From positions 2,976,001 through 3,040,000 of the forward strand of contig JBBMOL010000013.1 of assembly GCA_037954665.1 (NCBI GenBank): a DNA stretch of 64,000 nt, read 5' to 3'. Every line of letters begins with the position of its first letter. Positions within the stretch are counted from its first letter, which is position 1. The notes under the pieces are model-generated. The model saw nothing but the letters and a program-made list of their open reading frames with translations, was not told the DNA's origin and searched no databases. The position numbers were made by a program, and so were the translations under genes. The stretch is from Laguncularia racemosa (taxonomy: Eukaryota; Streptophyta; Magnoliopsida; Myrtales; Combretaceae). Below, piece by piece: positions 25,041 to 36,600 of this stretch.

Positions 25041-25437
25041 TGCGTTTTGGGCCAGAAGGTTCACCCCTCTTAAACGTCCTGTGCGACACTCGACTATCCT
25101 TTATTTTATACTTTTACCTCATTTTTGGTTAGTGAGTTAGCTTTCCCTTTTTGTTTTTCCAAGACTTGTTCTAAGCCCATTCCTCATTAAAAGAGCCTTC
25201 ATCCAGCTTTGCCACTGTCTCCTTTATGATTGTGTGGACTAACCTCCTCAATTGGTTTCGGCCTACCATGATCATCGTTAGGAGAATGATATCAACTCCT
25301 AACCAGTTTGTTCATAAGTGGCCAAACTCGCCTTCAAAGTACCCACATCCTACAATAAATTATCTTGTTGATACCACTCACTACATTATAAATCCAATTG
25401 ACCCCTTACTTCCCTCTTAATGTCATGGACCATGATA
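25041..25437 (-). repeat. 3' LTR of the TRIM-like element
   Basis: Aligned by eye with 26122-26520. The first ~10 bases are degraded, so the left boundary is approximate. It ends TGTCATGGACCATGATA. Confidence 0.75.
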
Positions 25438-25505
25438 TTCTCCCCCATCCAAATTCGTAATGCCATTGTCATGAAGCTAATTTTCAGCTAATATCCCCTT
25501 CTCCC

Positions 25506-25506
<1 letters not shown>

Positions 25507-25538
<32 letters not shown>
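25507..25538 (+). repeat. 32-nt poly-C tract
   Basis: Thirty-two uninterrupted C residues, 69 bp inside the TRIM from its 3' LTR. On the element's sense strand this is a G32 run in the purine-rich region near the PPT. Such a run can form a G-quadruplex on one strand and an i-motif on the other, and its exact length in an assembly is unreliable. Confidence 0.95.
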
Positions 25539-25541
<3 letters not shown>

Positions 25542-26107
25542 CGATTATTACCCCTTCTCCATTAGTAAATTCCCCAAGGTCTTCTTTAGCAAAGACTAAA
25601 GGCTTTTGCAAGTCTTCCTCTCTTACCCTCACTCCCTCTTTCAGTCCTCTAAAATCTCCTCTTTCTGAGTTACTTAATCGTAAAGCGATCTCCTATTATA
25701 CTACTCTAATTGATTACTGCCTTCCTCTAACTGTTGCCAAACTCTACCCTAAGATCACCTCAACCAAGACTCTAAGCATCCATGAGCATTCCTTTCTCTC
25801 TCTAGCTCTCACCTTCACCCCTTTTCCATGTCCTCTAAGATTGCTTCTTGCTAAGTTACCCAATGGTAGGACGACTTATAGTTGTACATTTCTTTATTTT
25901 GTATTTGTTTGGGTTGCACTGCATTTGTTACAAAAACTTTAACTTGTGACATAGCTGCCTCCACTTTCGCAAAGGTGTCCTCCTAGTGGCCACTCCTCCT
26001 CTCGAACTTCTCCTACACAAGCCCTTTTGTCTACAAGGCTACCCACATACAATTTTTACTTCACTTTGGTAGTATTTAGGTAACTCGATGAAATTTATAG
26101 TATTATA

Positions 26108-26119
26108 GCTTTGATACCA
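26108..26119 (-). other. primer binding site of the TRIM-like element
   Basis: The minus strand reads TGGTATCAAAGC, complementary to initiator tRNA-Met except for one base, two nucleotides from the end of the right (5') LTR. Confidence 0.82.
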
Positions 26120-26121
26120 CT

Positions 26122-26520
26122 TGTCATAGGCTAGGAGGTTTACCCCTCTTAAATGCCTTATGTGGCGCTTGACCATTTTTTATTTTGTATTTTTGCCTCA
26201 TTTCTGGATAGTGAGCCAGCCTTTCCTAACTTCCTTTTTTTCAGGACTTGTTTTGAGCCCATTCCTCATCAGGAGAGCCTTTATCTAACTTTGCCACAAT
26301 CCCCTTTATAATTGTACAGACTAACCTTTTTAACTAGTTTTGGCTTGTCATGACTATCATCAAGAGAGCGACATTAGCTCCCGATCAATTTGTTTACGAG
26401 TGGTCAAACCTGCCTTCAGAGTACTCACACCTTAGAATAAACTATCATGCCAATGCTACTCACTACATTTTAAAGCCAAGTCGATTCCTCACTTCTCTCT
26501 TGATGTCATGGGCTATGACA
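26122..26520 (-). repeat. 5' LTR of the TRIM-like element
   Basis: 399 bp, bounded by the perfect inverted 8-mers TGTCATAG and CTATGACA. It is the better-preserved copy. Confidence 0.82.
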
Positions 26521-26617
26521 CAATGCATGCGTCTTTTATGTAAAATTTAATTTACACTGAAGGCGCATGTAGCATGTGACTTCCATTATAAAAAATACAT
26601 AGTGAAAATGCATGCTT

Positions 26618-27046
26618 AAAACTGGTAATTGCGGGGCGGGTTCGCGAGTTGACCCGCCTCACCCGCAAAAAAATGCGGGGCGGGGCAGCAAGTTCCCACA
26701 GGCGCGGGTTGGCTCGCTGACCCACAAAAAAAAAAAATTCTTGTGCTAGTGGAAATACTAATTTAAATAATTTTCAACACTTTTTTTTAACATATGTAAT
26801 ATAAATTATACTTGCAAAGAAAAAAAAGGTTTATCTAAAAAAAAAAATCCATCTAGCATGTCTTACATAATATACTTTAATAAAAAATACTAAATTAAAA
26901 AAAAATTGCAGGGGCGAGCGAGCCAACCCGCATTGGCTTGCAAGGCAAGGTGGGCCGATTTTTATAACCCGCAACTCTTGCGAGCCACTACGAGCTAGCC
27001 TGCGACAACTCACGGGCCGGCCCATTTGGCCCGCATTCCCAGCTCT
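26618..27046. mobile_element. hAT-type MITE, GC-rich ends
   Basis: About 430 bp whose ends are imperfect inverted repeats (left AACTGGTAATTGCGGGGCGGG; right, reversed, AGAGCTGGGAATGCGGGCC), fitting the CAGRGCTGG-like termini of plant hAT elements. Flanks read ATGCTTAA (26612-26619) and ATGCTTTA (27047-27054), an 8-bp target duplication with one mismatch, which overlaps the left end by two bases and makes that border uncertain. The centre is A/T-rich; both arms are rich in GGGCGGG and CCCGC. No transposase frame. Confidence 0.7.
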
Positions 27047-27054
27047 ATGCTTTA

Positions 27055-27930
27055 TATGCGTTTTTACGACCCTATTCTCATATTATCTTTTTTTTTAGTG
27101 ACCTATTTTACCATTATTTTTTCAAAAAGGCATTTTTAGGTACATAACTCATTTTTTCATATCATTTTCTTTTTCTTTCATCTAACTTCTAACATGTATC
27201 ATGTTTTCACTAGAATATAAGTGGATGATATTTTTTTTTAGACTATTATATATAATACAACTTTAGAAATGGTGACTTGAGTTTGCTACATTTTATTAAG
27301 AGATTAGTATTTATATTACTATTTACAACAACCTAAGCAAGTGGGATAATTTTTAATTAATGATAATGTTTATATTACTTGCATCTAAATTTTTTTGAAA
27401 GAATACTTTTTGCCCTTTTGCTATTACTTTTTTTTTTCTTAAGTTCATGACATATGCTTTGAGAATTTTAACTTATTTATTAAATTAATTTAAGAATTAG
27501 TCTTGATACTATTAAAGAGAAAATTTTATTTTAAATTTGATTTATAAAAATTCAATTATAAACTGCATAATATCTAATTACTATAGCATGATAAATGCAT
27601 TAATATATATGGCGGTATTTTATCATAAATTCATGCTCATTAATTTATAATCAGGTTTATAAAAAGGAAAGGAAGTATAATATTTCTTTTTTAAAATAAT
27701 TCTTAAAATATATTAATTCAAAAAGTCTCTAAAAATATATATTTTAAGAATTATAAAAAGAAAAAAGGAAAATATTCCTTTTCCCGTTTATAAAAATCCC
27801 TCCACGTAATTAATTTTCATGTCGACAATAAAACATAAAACAAAGACTTCCGGACCAATTACCGGACTCCAAACCCGTTATTTAACTCCATCCTAATAAT
27901 AACCTCGTGTACGAACACCTCGCAGCGCAA
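27055..27930. other. AT-rich spacer and UBA-gene promoter region
   Basis: No gene seen. Sequence becomes less AT-rich from about 27780 towards the start of the UBA-gene transcript. Confidence 0.3.
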
Positions 27931-27937
27931 AACCCCA

Positions 27938-27946
27938 ATATAAAAC
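27938..27946 (+). promoter_or_regulatory. possible TATA box of the UBA-domain gene
   Basis: AATATAAAA lies about 200 bp before the inferred first 5' splice site and just before a mixed-composition, CT-rich leader. The position fits a core promoter, but there is no transcript evidence here. Confidence 0.35.
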
Positions 27947-28142
27947 AAAAAGTCATCAAAGGCAACACGTCGTCGTATCCGGAGCCTCTCACTCTCACCT
28001 CTTAACAAACCGAAAATATAAATATCAGAAAATAAATAATAAAAAAGATAAACGGAAATTACTCACAATTCGCGAAACAACGAGCGATCGAGAAAACAAC
28101 ACTCGCCGCATCATCATCATCATCATCTTCTTCTTCCTACAG

Positions 28143-29401
28143 GTCTCAAATCTTTCTCTATCTCTCTCTCCCTCTGTGTCTCTGTGCCTTCGATTGTGAT
28201 TCGGATCGGATCTCATCTGAGTTGGTGTTGATTCGGTTTCATTTCTCGATTGAGGTGAAATTTAGATCTGGATTGGTTTGGGGAAAGTACTTTATGTTGT
28301 GAATTAGGTGAATGAATTAGGAATTTTGTAGATCTTGATCGGATGCTAAGATTTTGTAGACTTGATGATTTTAAATTTTAATATATATATATATTTTGTT
28401 TTATCATGTTATTGAGCCTCATTTACAGTTTTTTTTTTCTTTTAATTTAAAATTTTTTCTTTCAGGTTTCGATCGTGCCGATTTGTTGATTCAAGCTCAA
28501 ATCGTTGTTTTTTTTTTTTTTTTAATTTGTTGCGACTGTTTTGATGTGTTAATTGAACATAAATTAGGATTTCCGTTCATGGATTTTGTTTTTTAGAGTT
28601 TGATTTTGGAGATTTGAAGATTGAATTATCATTTGGACTGTTGTTTTGTGTTTAATTTATGCTATTGAGCTTTGATTTTAGGTTCTTAATTAATGTTCTC
28701 GGCTGTGATTGTTTTGACTTGACGATTGAAGTTTTTATTTTTCCTCCTTGGTTTGGATATTCCTTGTTTCATTTCATCTGCTTACGAGGGGTTTTTTATT
28801 GGTTTTGTTAATTATTCCATTTCAACAGATCTATGAGCTTCCCGATTTATTGAGCGTAGGTTGATCAAATTGTTTCTCAATGATTTGTTTCGGCATATTC
28901 TCATATCATTATTTTTTTTAAGAATGTAAAAGGCTTTACGTTTAGTAATTATAGACGTGTTTGATTTGTAGTATATGGCTATCTTGTCTGATTCATTTTG
29001 GATGTGCTGTTTCAGTATTTTCTCTGGCTGAGCAAGCGTTATGATTTTACTTATCTCACTTTATTGTCCAAGAGGTCTGTTATATTTTCATTACATTCAA
29101 TTATGAGGCTAAAATTCTAAAATGTGGCTGGGAGAGGGTTCTATGAGGTAGCATTGCATGTGGCACCATCTATTTGTAACTAGTTTAAGAATATTGTTGC
29201 CGTTAGTTATTGATTTTTTCTCTTTGTTATTAACATCGGCCACCACATATTCATGGGTTGTTGTTTGTTGGTTTGCCTACTTCTACTTTGAAGATAATCA
29301 TGAATACTGTTTGTATTGTCAAAGTTTGAGGGTGTGCAAAACTCATGGTCTATTTTTTTGGCCTTGAATCTGGCTTTAAGTGCTCTTGCCTATGCTTGCA
29401 G
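28143..29401 (+). other. leader (5' UTR) intron of the UBA-domain gene
   Basis: A T-rich stretch of about 1.26 kb between a CT-rich leader and the start codon. The 3' splice site TATGCTTGCAG ends at 29401, 30 nt before the ATG. The 5' splice site is either CTACAG/GTCTC (28143) or GATTGAG/GTGAAA (28255); the second fits the consensus better. Long leader introns are common in plant housekeeping genes. Confidence 0.55.
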
Positions 29402-29431
29402 GATTAGTTTGCTAAACAAGTGTGAGGAGAA

Positions 29432-31297
29432 ATGTCGCCAGCATCAAAATTGAAGTCAAAGTCCAATGCAAAAGCTGTTAAGGAACAAAAGAATGCTTCC
29501 AAGTCTTCTGGGTCCTCAACTACTGGCAATGGAAGTTCAGCAAGTGCTTACAATCCACTCTCGGGGACTTTCCACTTGCTAGAAACCTCATCCATGGCAT
29601 CCTCACCACCTTCTGCTAATGGCCGATTCCAGAATATAGATGAGACAGATGAGCATTCCAGCAGTCCTCATGGAACAGTGTCTGAATATGACTCTGTTTC
29701 AAATAATGGTAGCTGCTCTGGTGAGTCAGAAGACCTGAAAGACAAAGTAGGTGGCTCTGGACCACAGCGGGAAACCTTATCTGCTCCTGACAATGATAGG
29801 CGGGAGAAGATTCGGCTAAAAAATGAGAAAAAACACCAGCGTCAAAGGGAGAGGCGTGCTCAGGAGTTGCATGAGCGATGTACTGGCTATTTGATGTCCA
29901 GGAAATTGGAAGCACTTTCACAGCAACTTGTAAACATGGGATTCTCTTCCGAACGAGCAACATTGGCCCTAATATTGAATGAGGGTAGATTGGAGGATTC
30001 TGTGTCTTGGCTTTTTGAGGGAAGTGAAGAGGCAGCTGGTAAAAAGGAGACTGACCTGGGGAGTTGTAGCAATTTGAAGATTGACATAACTGAAGAACTT
30101 TCTCGGATTTCAGAATTAGAATCCAAATACAAGTGCTCAAAGCAGGAGGTAGAAAGAGCTGTGGTCGTCTGTGAAGGTGATCTGGTGAAGGCAGAAGAGT
30201 CCTTGAGAACACAAAAACAGGATCAGCAACCTACATCATCAAGACCACCCACAGCCTCAGACACCAAGAATTTGGTAAGACCCCAGGAAAAGACTGCAGC
30301 CTCAACAACAGTACCGCAGAGAAAAAATGAAAGAGATTTTAACTATACTAAGGCAGTTCCTACAGTGCCAACAGATTCAGATCTTAGCTTCCCTGACTTA
30401 CAATCTCTGAAGGCAAACCAGCAAATCTTACTGAGTGATAAAAGGTGGCATAATACAGGATCCAGTCCTTCTCTTTCCACAAGTATTACTATGCGGAGAC
30501 AATTATCCCCACCTACATTAACAAAAACAGAGGCTCTTCATGGTATCAGTGAAGAGAAAATAGTTCAGCAAGCAGCAATAAGGGAGCCGGTGACTGCGAT
30601 GCAGCGTCCTCAATCTATTCTGACCAAGCTTACCCCAGTTTCAAGCTTAAGTAATGCACCTTCAGGATCATTACGGAGCTTCCATGGTGATGCTCAAGGT
30701 GTTGAACTTCTAAGATCAAATGCTAAATTGCTCCATGCTCAGAGATTTGCAAGCCTTGGTGGGGAAAATCACGGCACGGAGCAGTTGTATCACCAAGCTA
30801 ATTATAAAGAAAGCATGCCGATGTTTAGTCAATCAGATGCATCTTTGCTGTGGAACACAATGGGTAGATCTCCTTCACACATCCCCCCTCCTGAGCATCA
30901 GGGTTCATGGAGTTCATTTTCTCCATCCTCTCAATCATTTGCTGTTCCATCATCCCATGGACTGTTTTCCAGTTGGAAATCAGTATCCTTAGGCTCATCC
31001 TCACAGGTGGATTGGAGTTCTGGGGGCATGACGCCTGAGTTTGACTACAACAGTGTTGATTGGACATTGGACACCAACTTAGCAGCTGCAAAGTCAAGCA
31101 ATATGTCATCAGGGCTTTCCTCATTCTCGAGGAATGGTCCCAGTATGAAGCTGGGTGCTGCCGATAGAATTCATATTTCTCGTGTATCTGCAGATGCACC
31201 TTCTTCTGGCCCATGTGAATGGACCTCTCCTTTTGCAGGAAAGGACATATTTAGCTTGCCCAGGCAATTTGTTACTTCTCCTTCTCCACAGGTCTAG
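29432..31297 (+). CDS. UBA-domain protein of unknown function
   Basis: A 621-aa single-exon frame. Order of parts: residues 1-120 Ser/Gly/Asn-rich and probably disordered; 122-149 a strongly basic, coiled-coil-like stretch (RREKIRLKNEKKHQRQRERR); 158-198 a UBA fold with the MGF loop (VNMGFSSERATLAL) and the helix-3 motif EDSVSWLFE; 220-258 a second, more divergent UBA-like three-helix segment (VERAVVVCEGDLVKAEESL); 270-621 a Ser/Pro/Gln-rich tail with scattered WSS motifs. UBA domains bind ubiquitin, so a role in ubiquitin recognition is possible, but no enzyme domain is present and I know no function for this plant family. The start is the first ATG after the leader intron. Confidence 0.9.
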   Translation: MSPASKLKSKSNAKAVKEQKNASKSSGSSTTGNGSSASAYNPLSGTFHLLETSSMASSPPSANGRFQNIDETDEHSSSPHGTVSEYDSVSNNGSCSGESEDLKDKVGGSGPQRETLSAPDNDRREKIRLKNEKKHQRQRERRAQELHERCTGYLMSRKLEALSQQLVNMGFSSERATLALILNEGRLEDSVSWLFEGSEEAAGKKETDLGSCSNLKIDITEELSRISELESKYKCSKQEVERAVVVCEGDLVKAEESLRTQKQDQQPTSSRPPTASDTKNLVRPQEKTAASTTVPQRKNERDFNYTKAVPTVPTDSDLSFPDLQSLKANQQILLSDKRWHNTGSSPSLSTSITMRRQLSPPTLTKTEALHGISEEKIVQQAAIREPVTAMQRPQSILTKLTPVSSLSNAPSGSLRSFHGDAQGVELLRSNAKLLHAQRFASLGGENHGTEQLYHQANYKESMPMFSQSDASLLWNTMGRSPSHIPPPEHQGSWSSFSPSSQSFAVPSSHGLFSSWKSVSLGSSSQVDWSSGGMTPEFDYNSVDWTLDTNLAAAKSSNMSSGLSSFSRNGPSMKLGAADRIHISRVSADAPSSGPCEWTSPFAGKDIFSLPRQFVTSPSPQV

Positions 31298-32955
31298 GAC
31301 ACAGGCAAAGGGGAAAGAGAAAAATAAATGCAAGTAAGCTGGTGTTTGAAATGGATGTGTGTTTCTGCTTTCTCTATTAATGCATCTAGTAATTTCTGGC
31401 TTCTACTTTATTACTGCTGTGATTGCATTAATCATCTCATTGAATGAATAATTCATCATGCAATACATAGTGTCCTGTAGATAGCTTAAAATGTGTCTCG
31501 ATATCATATACTTGCTTAGTGGAGAGAAATAGAATTGACTCGAAGTTCTCCTCCTTGTATAATGTTAGTTATAAACCTATAATCGCTGGCTGCAGAGTCA
31601 TGGGGTGAGTAGTATTTAAGTCTGGCTGTTCAAGTGTGCTCGCGTGGTTGTCTGAAGAGCTGGGTTGCTATATGCAGTAACGATTCGTTCAGCTGGAAAG
31701 GACATGTTTACTCCTTAAGTTTTAGAGCTGCTAAGTACTTGTATAGCTGCTAGCATCCAACACGCGTTTCTGTTAAAAATCTAAACTCAGGTTGAATGGA
31801 AAGGATCTACCATGTATCTGTTAATATAGAGGTGGATGGTTCCAGCGTCCATGGTTCAATTCGTGGTCCAGAGCATAATTCTTCTATCACCATCTTTACC
31901 ATTACCATAATCAAGATAAAGAAAAGATAATTTATCCTAGTCTCGAGTTTGGGATTGGGGTGAGCAAGAATTGGGCAAATAGGTTTTACTCGCACCTTAT
32001 CTTGGTCTAGTGGCCATTCTGGCTATCCCGGGTCTTGCATTGGCTGGATAATTTTTTTTTCTTCTCTTTTTTGAATATTCTGATTTTTGTTTTAATTTTT
32101 TGGTTTCAAATTAACTTATTTATATTTTTTTCATATTTTTATTTTTCTAGTTTTTTTTCTTTTTATTTATTTTCCACATACTTTTATTATTTACACAAAT
32201 TCTTATATTTATATATGTATATATAATATATTATATATATTTATGTATATATATTTTGAATTTTGAATTTTTTCTAAATTTTTCCATTTTTTCACCAATT
32301 TTTTTTCTAGAATTTTTTAATACTTTATTATTTTTATTCTATTTCCATCATTTTTATTATATTGTTTATTATTTAAAAAAAAGTGGACCACATGTCATCG
32401 TGGGATAAAAAAGTTAACGGTATTCACAAAATGATACTTTTGTAATATTTTGAAAATATTGGGAATATAGAAATGGAAAAAAAAAATATTCAGAACTCAT
32501 TTAGAAAAAGATATTAAACGTTGAGGGTTAAATATATATTTTTTATTAATAGAAAATATAAAAATGAAGAGGAAGATAGGGAAGAATAAGAAAAAAAATG
32601 GAAAACATAACATGAGGAAAGTGATATTAATTTTAGTTATTTGGGGTTATTAACTTTTGAGTTTAATTTTTTTTTTTACAAAAATATTTATGGGCCTAAA
32701 AATGCAATATTGTCATTTTTTTTCTTTATTTATTAATATTATTTGATAGTTTTTTTGTTATAGGTTTGGGTACATGGTATATTGGAATTTAAATATTGTA
32801 TATCTTAAACAAGTAATTTCATAATAGGTGTAGAGTGGAAACACTTTGTACTTACTCTATTCAATGGGGGCATCTTGCATAAAATTTGTTTTTGAAACTT
32901 TTATAGTGATTTTCATTATCCACTCATAATCTCTTTAGTCGAGTAGTATATAAAT
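31298..32955. other. UBA-gene 3' UTR, then AT-rich spacer
   Basis: AATAAA at 31324-31329 is a candidate poly(A) signal. The 31300-31750 part looks like 3' UTR and flank. 31790-32035 is of mixed composition, with GGTCTAGTGG near 32008 that recalls a tRNA A box, but there is no matching B box. 32040-32360 is a T-rich run and the rest is AT-rich. Confidence 0.35.
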
Positions 32956-32963
32956 AAGTATCC

Positions 32964-33665
32964 TTAGGAATGCAACCTGGACGAGTTGTAATAGGATATC
33001 TGGCCTGACCAACCTAATAAAAATCCTAGAGTTTATGATTGGATTTTAAGATATGAAATGAAACATAATAAGGTTTAGGATTGGATTGCGAGATTTAAAA
33101 AAAACCCCGATAGGAAAATCTAACTCATGATTTTTTTTAAAATAATAAATCAATATTATAATTTATAATATATATATTTGATTTAATTATTTTTTATGTT
33201 TTAAATTTTTTCGAATTTCCCCTATCGAACCTAACCAAAGAAAAGCTAGTAGTAAGCTACGCTACATAACATATTAACAAGAAGTCAACAATGTCTAAAT
33301 AGAGGTAGGGCAATCTACAGTCCGTCTTGTCCTCTATCTATCTAGTCTAGTCCCAAGCATCCACTCCTCGTCCAGTTGTCCATCTTATGTCATCATAGCC
33401 TAGTTGGATAACTTGGGTTAACTTAACTTTGACCTTAGTAAAGTAACTTAGCTTTTAACTTCCAGTAGATTAGAGTTACTCTTTTTCTCGATGAGTTGGG
33501 TCAAGTTAGGTTTGAGTGATTCTTTTTCCAGACGAGGTAGGTTTAGGTTTGTTAGGAAAAAAAAAAACCTATCGAGTTGGGATGGGTTTTGGGTATTTAT
33601 CTTCTTTGTTAGGTTAGGCTTGAGTTTCAATGAACCCGTTTCAAACTCGGGCCGGGTACATCTCT
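32964..33665. mobile_element. hAT-like non-autonomous element with 8-bp duplication
   Basis: About 702 bp. The ends are imperfect inverted repeats: left TAGGAATGCAACCTGGACGAG; right, reversed, AGAGATGTACCCGGCCCGAG. The flanks AAGTATCC (32956-32963) and AAGTATCT (33666-33673) form an 8-bp target duplication with one mismatch, the size expected for hAT. The interior is AT-rich at the left and carries degenerate GGGTTnGGT-type motifs at the right. No transposase. Confidence 0.65.
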
Positions 33666-33673
33666 AAGTATCT

Positions 33674-36600
33674 TATATAGTAGAGATAACTCCATTTGGA
33701 ACAAAAATATATCAAATATAGATTATCTAATTTTTCAAACATCATATTTTAAATAAATGTAAATCAATATAAATAAGAGACATAAAAATAAAATGATCCT
33801 AAAAACCATACTACCTTACTACTATATTGATAGAAATATTGATTTTGAAAAATCCTAAAAATAATAAATAATGTCAATGGGAATAAAAAGGAAAAGGTTA
33901 GATTAAATTAAGAAGGATTTAAAAAGTTGGAAAATTAATTTTATTAGAAAAGACCTTTCCATCCTTGAAATTGATTTTATCAAAATTAGATCTAAAATTG
34001 CTTAGAAGCTCTAAATATAGCTTCAAAACCTTAATTAGGTGAATAAAATCAATTACAAATTATTTTAGGATAATCGGAAAAGAAAACTTTTAATTCAAAA
34101 GTTAATTGAGTAAAATGATCAAAATACCCCTAAGCTTATCTTATTGAAGGTTAACTAAATACTTGAGTTTCTAAAAAGCATTTTAGGGAAAAGAATGAGT
34201 TAATTTTCAATTGGAATAAGTGGGAAAATTAAATAAAATTGAAGGACACATGTCACTCTTAGATTAAATCCACAAAACCCTTATGGTCTCCTTTACTTTA
34301 TCCTCTTAAACTCTAGCAAAACCCCCTAAATACCTCTCTTAGTGACTTAAACTAGCACCCCCTCCTCTCTTTTCTTTTTGAAATTCCAAGGTACAATGCC
34401 CATTAATATTAGCTTAAATCCTAAACCCTTCGTCTAGCTCAAAATCACCTAATTTAGCTACTAATTCTAGTTGTTTTCTTGTGAGATTTAAATCAATAAT
34501 CAAGTGGAAATCCAAGTTAAAGAGGAGCCCTCAATCACGTGAACATAGGCTTGAAGGCAAGTGAAGTGTGGTTTGATTTAAGTATGTTTCAACTTGTTGA
34601 TGTGAATCTAAGTAGAATTTGATGTTCTATGTAATGGAAATCGATTGGGAATTAAGAAAACACTCTTTTGAAGATCTTTTGGGATGGCAATTGGAGGCTT
34701 TGTGGGTTAAGTTAGATCTCTAATAAGGCAAATCCAATATCATGGTTAATTTGATGATTTAGGATGATTAGAAGTGAATACACATGATAACTTGATGATT
34801 TCTTGGATTTTGATGAAATTGGCATAAAACTCATATTGAACTGTCGTCCCTATTGATGATTTCTAAGCGTCATTTAATGATTTTAGATGTTAATCCATGT
34901 TCTATTGTGCTAAAATGTTGTTAAATGTTGGATTGAATGATAGGAATAAAGTATAATGTATGATAATTGAAGATATGTTAATGGGTAATGATGACCACCA
35001 CTTTAGAGAATGAATTAAGATTAAATTTTCATGAGAAATCTAATTTTAATGTTAAAGATGATGATTTGATGATTAAAGTATGAGTATGTGGGTTTTGGAA
35101 TAATTTAGGTGATTAATGTGGTGTATATGGCATGCTAGAAATTGGAATCAATGATATGATTGAACTAGTGGAAAAACAAGTTGATTTAATTGCTAAATTA
35201 TGATTTTCCAACATGTTAATATATTTTCAAAGTATTAAATTTGATGAAAATTGAAGTTATATGATAGATATTAAGTTTGGCAAAATTTAGGGATGGTTTA
35301 TGTTAAATTAGATGAATGTATGATCTTGAAAGTATAATTTTCTTACATGATTTAATAATATATTTAATTCCAAAAAAATTATGACATATTACATTTATTT
35401 TGAGTTAATTTGATAGGATTTTGATTAATTAATGAATATGAGTTGGATTAGATATAAAATGAGACCTAGAAGTAAAAATAGATTGAAATTAGATCAATAG
35501 AAATGCAATTAGGTGTTTAGGGCGTGCTTTATAATTTTTGCTCTATTTTGAATTAAAAAATGAAGAATAAATGAGGTTTTAGACTTTAGAAAGGAATATA
35601 AACAAATGAGATTTGGTTTGAAGTGATTTAGAATTAAATTAAATAAAATATAGGCTTATAAAGTTAATAATTTGTAATTTTGTGTAATACAATAATCCAG
35701 GAGCTCTAAAAAGAATAAAATAGGGCTTTTATGTTAAAATGGATAGTGGAAAAGATAAGGAATAAAAAAAGTTTTGATTTCACTTTATTTGAGTTTAAAT
35801 TAAGTTATGGTCTTTCAAAATTAAAGACTTTAAAAATGACGAATTAGAATTAATTAATGGTTGGCTTAATTAACTTAAGCAAAGGTTAGTCCAATTTTAA
35901 GTTGGCCTAACCATGTAAGTTCAAGGAATATCATTTTATTCTTCTCTTGGGTGGCTCATATGATTAAACATAATCGGAATAATTGGGTTTAATTAACTTA
36001 ACTACCCTAAATGGATCAAAATAGGAATTGATTTAATAATATGAACTCAAATGACCAATGGGCTAAAAATAAAAAATCCAAAACCTAATTAGACCCATTC
36101 TCCTTGTAAGGCTCACACCCTAAATGAGTTTTATCATAATAAATAACTTAAATTCAGGTCTCAAGTTGTTTCAAGAGCCAAATCAAATTAAATAATTAAA
36201 ATGAACTAGAATTAAGTTTGATAAAATAAAATAAACTTATATGACTATAATAAAATCTAAATGAGACTAAGACCTAAAACTTATTTGGACCTATTAATTT
36301 TTAAGGCTTATACCTTAAATGAATCATAACAAATAAATTAAACTTAAACTGGCCTTAAACCCCTCAAGGCCCTAAATCAACTAAAAACTTAAAATGAAAT
36401 TAAAATTGAACTTAATAAATCAATTTGACCTAGGATATAACAAATATGACTAATTAAACATAATGGGTCTAGGTTAATTAAAATAGATAGAAGTAATCTA
36501 ATTGGACTTAATATTTATAATTGTGCTTAACTAATTCAATTAGGACTAATGAGTCTAATTTCAAACATAATTGGACATACCATTCTTAAAGGGCTCAAAT

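Larger units (their letters stand above)
25041..26520 (-). mobile_element. TRIM-like non-autonomous LTR element
   Basis: Direct LTRs of about 397 and 399 bp (25041-25437 and 26122-26520) flank 684 bp with no coding capacity. The right LTR has perfect 8-bp inverted ends, TGTCATAG...CTATGACA. On the minus strand a tRNA-iMet-type primer site (TGGTATCAAAGC, one change from consensus) follows the right LTR, and a PPT (GGATGGGGGAGAA) precedes the left one. Total about 1.48 kb, in the range of large TRIMs or small LARDs. No clean target duplication: TGTAG on the left, CAATG on the right. LTR divergence is high, so the insertion is old. Confidence 0.82.

Noticed and set aside
24754..25089. 111-codon minus frame
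   Set aside because: It straddles the border of the TRIM LTR, so it is a chance frame across a transposon junction.
29616..30212. 198-codon minus-strand frame over the UBA gene
   Set aside because: It is antisense to a well-supported coding exon, has no domain and is a shadow frame.
31985..32035. tRNA- or SINE-like GGTCTAGTGG segment
   Set aside because: A-box-like only; no B box at a suitable distance and no poly-A or target duplication.
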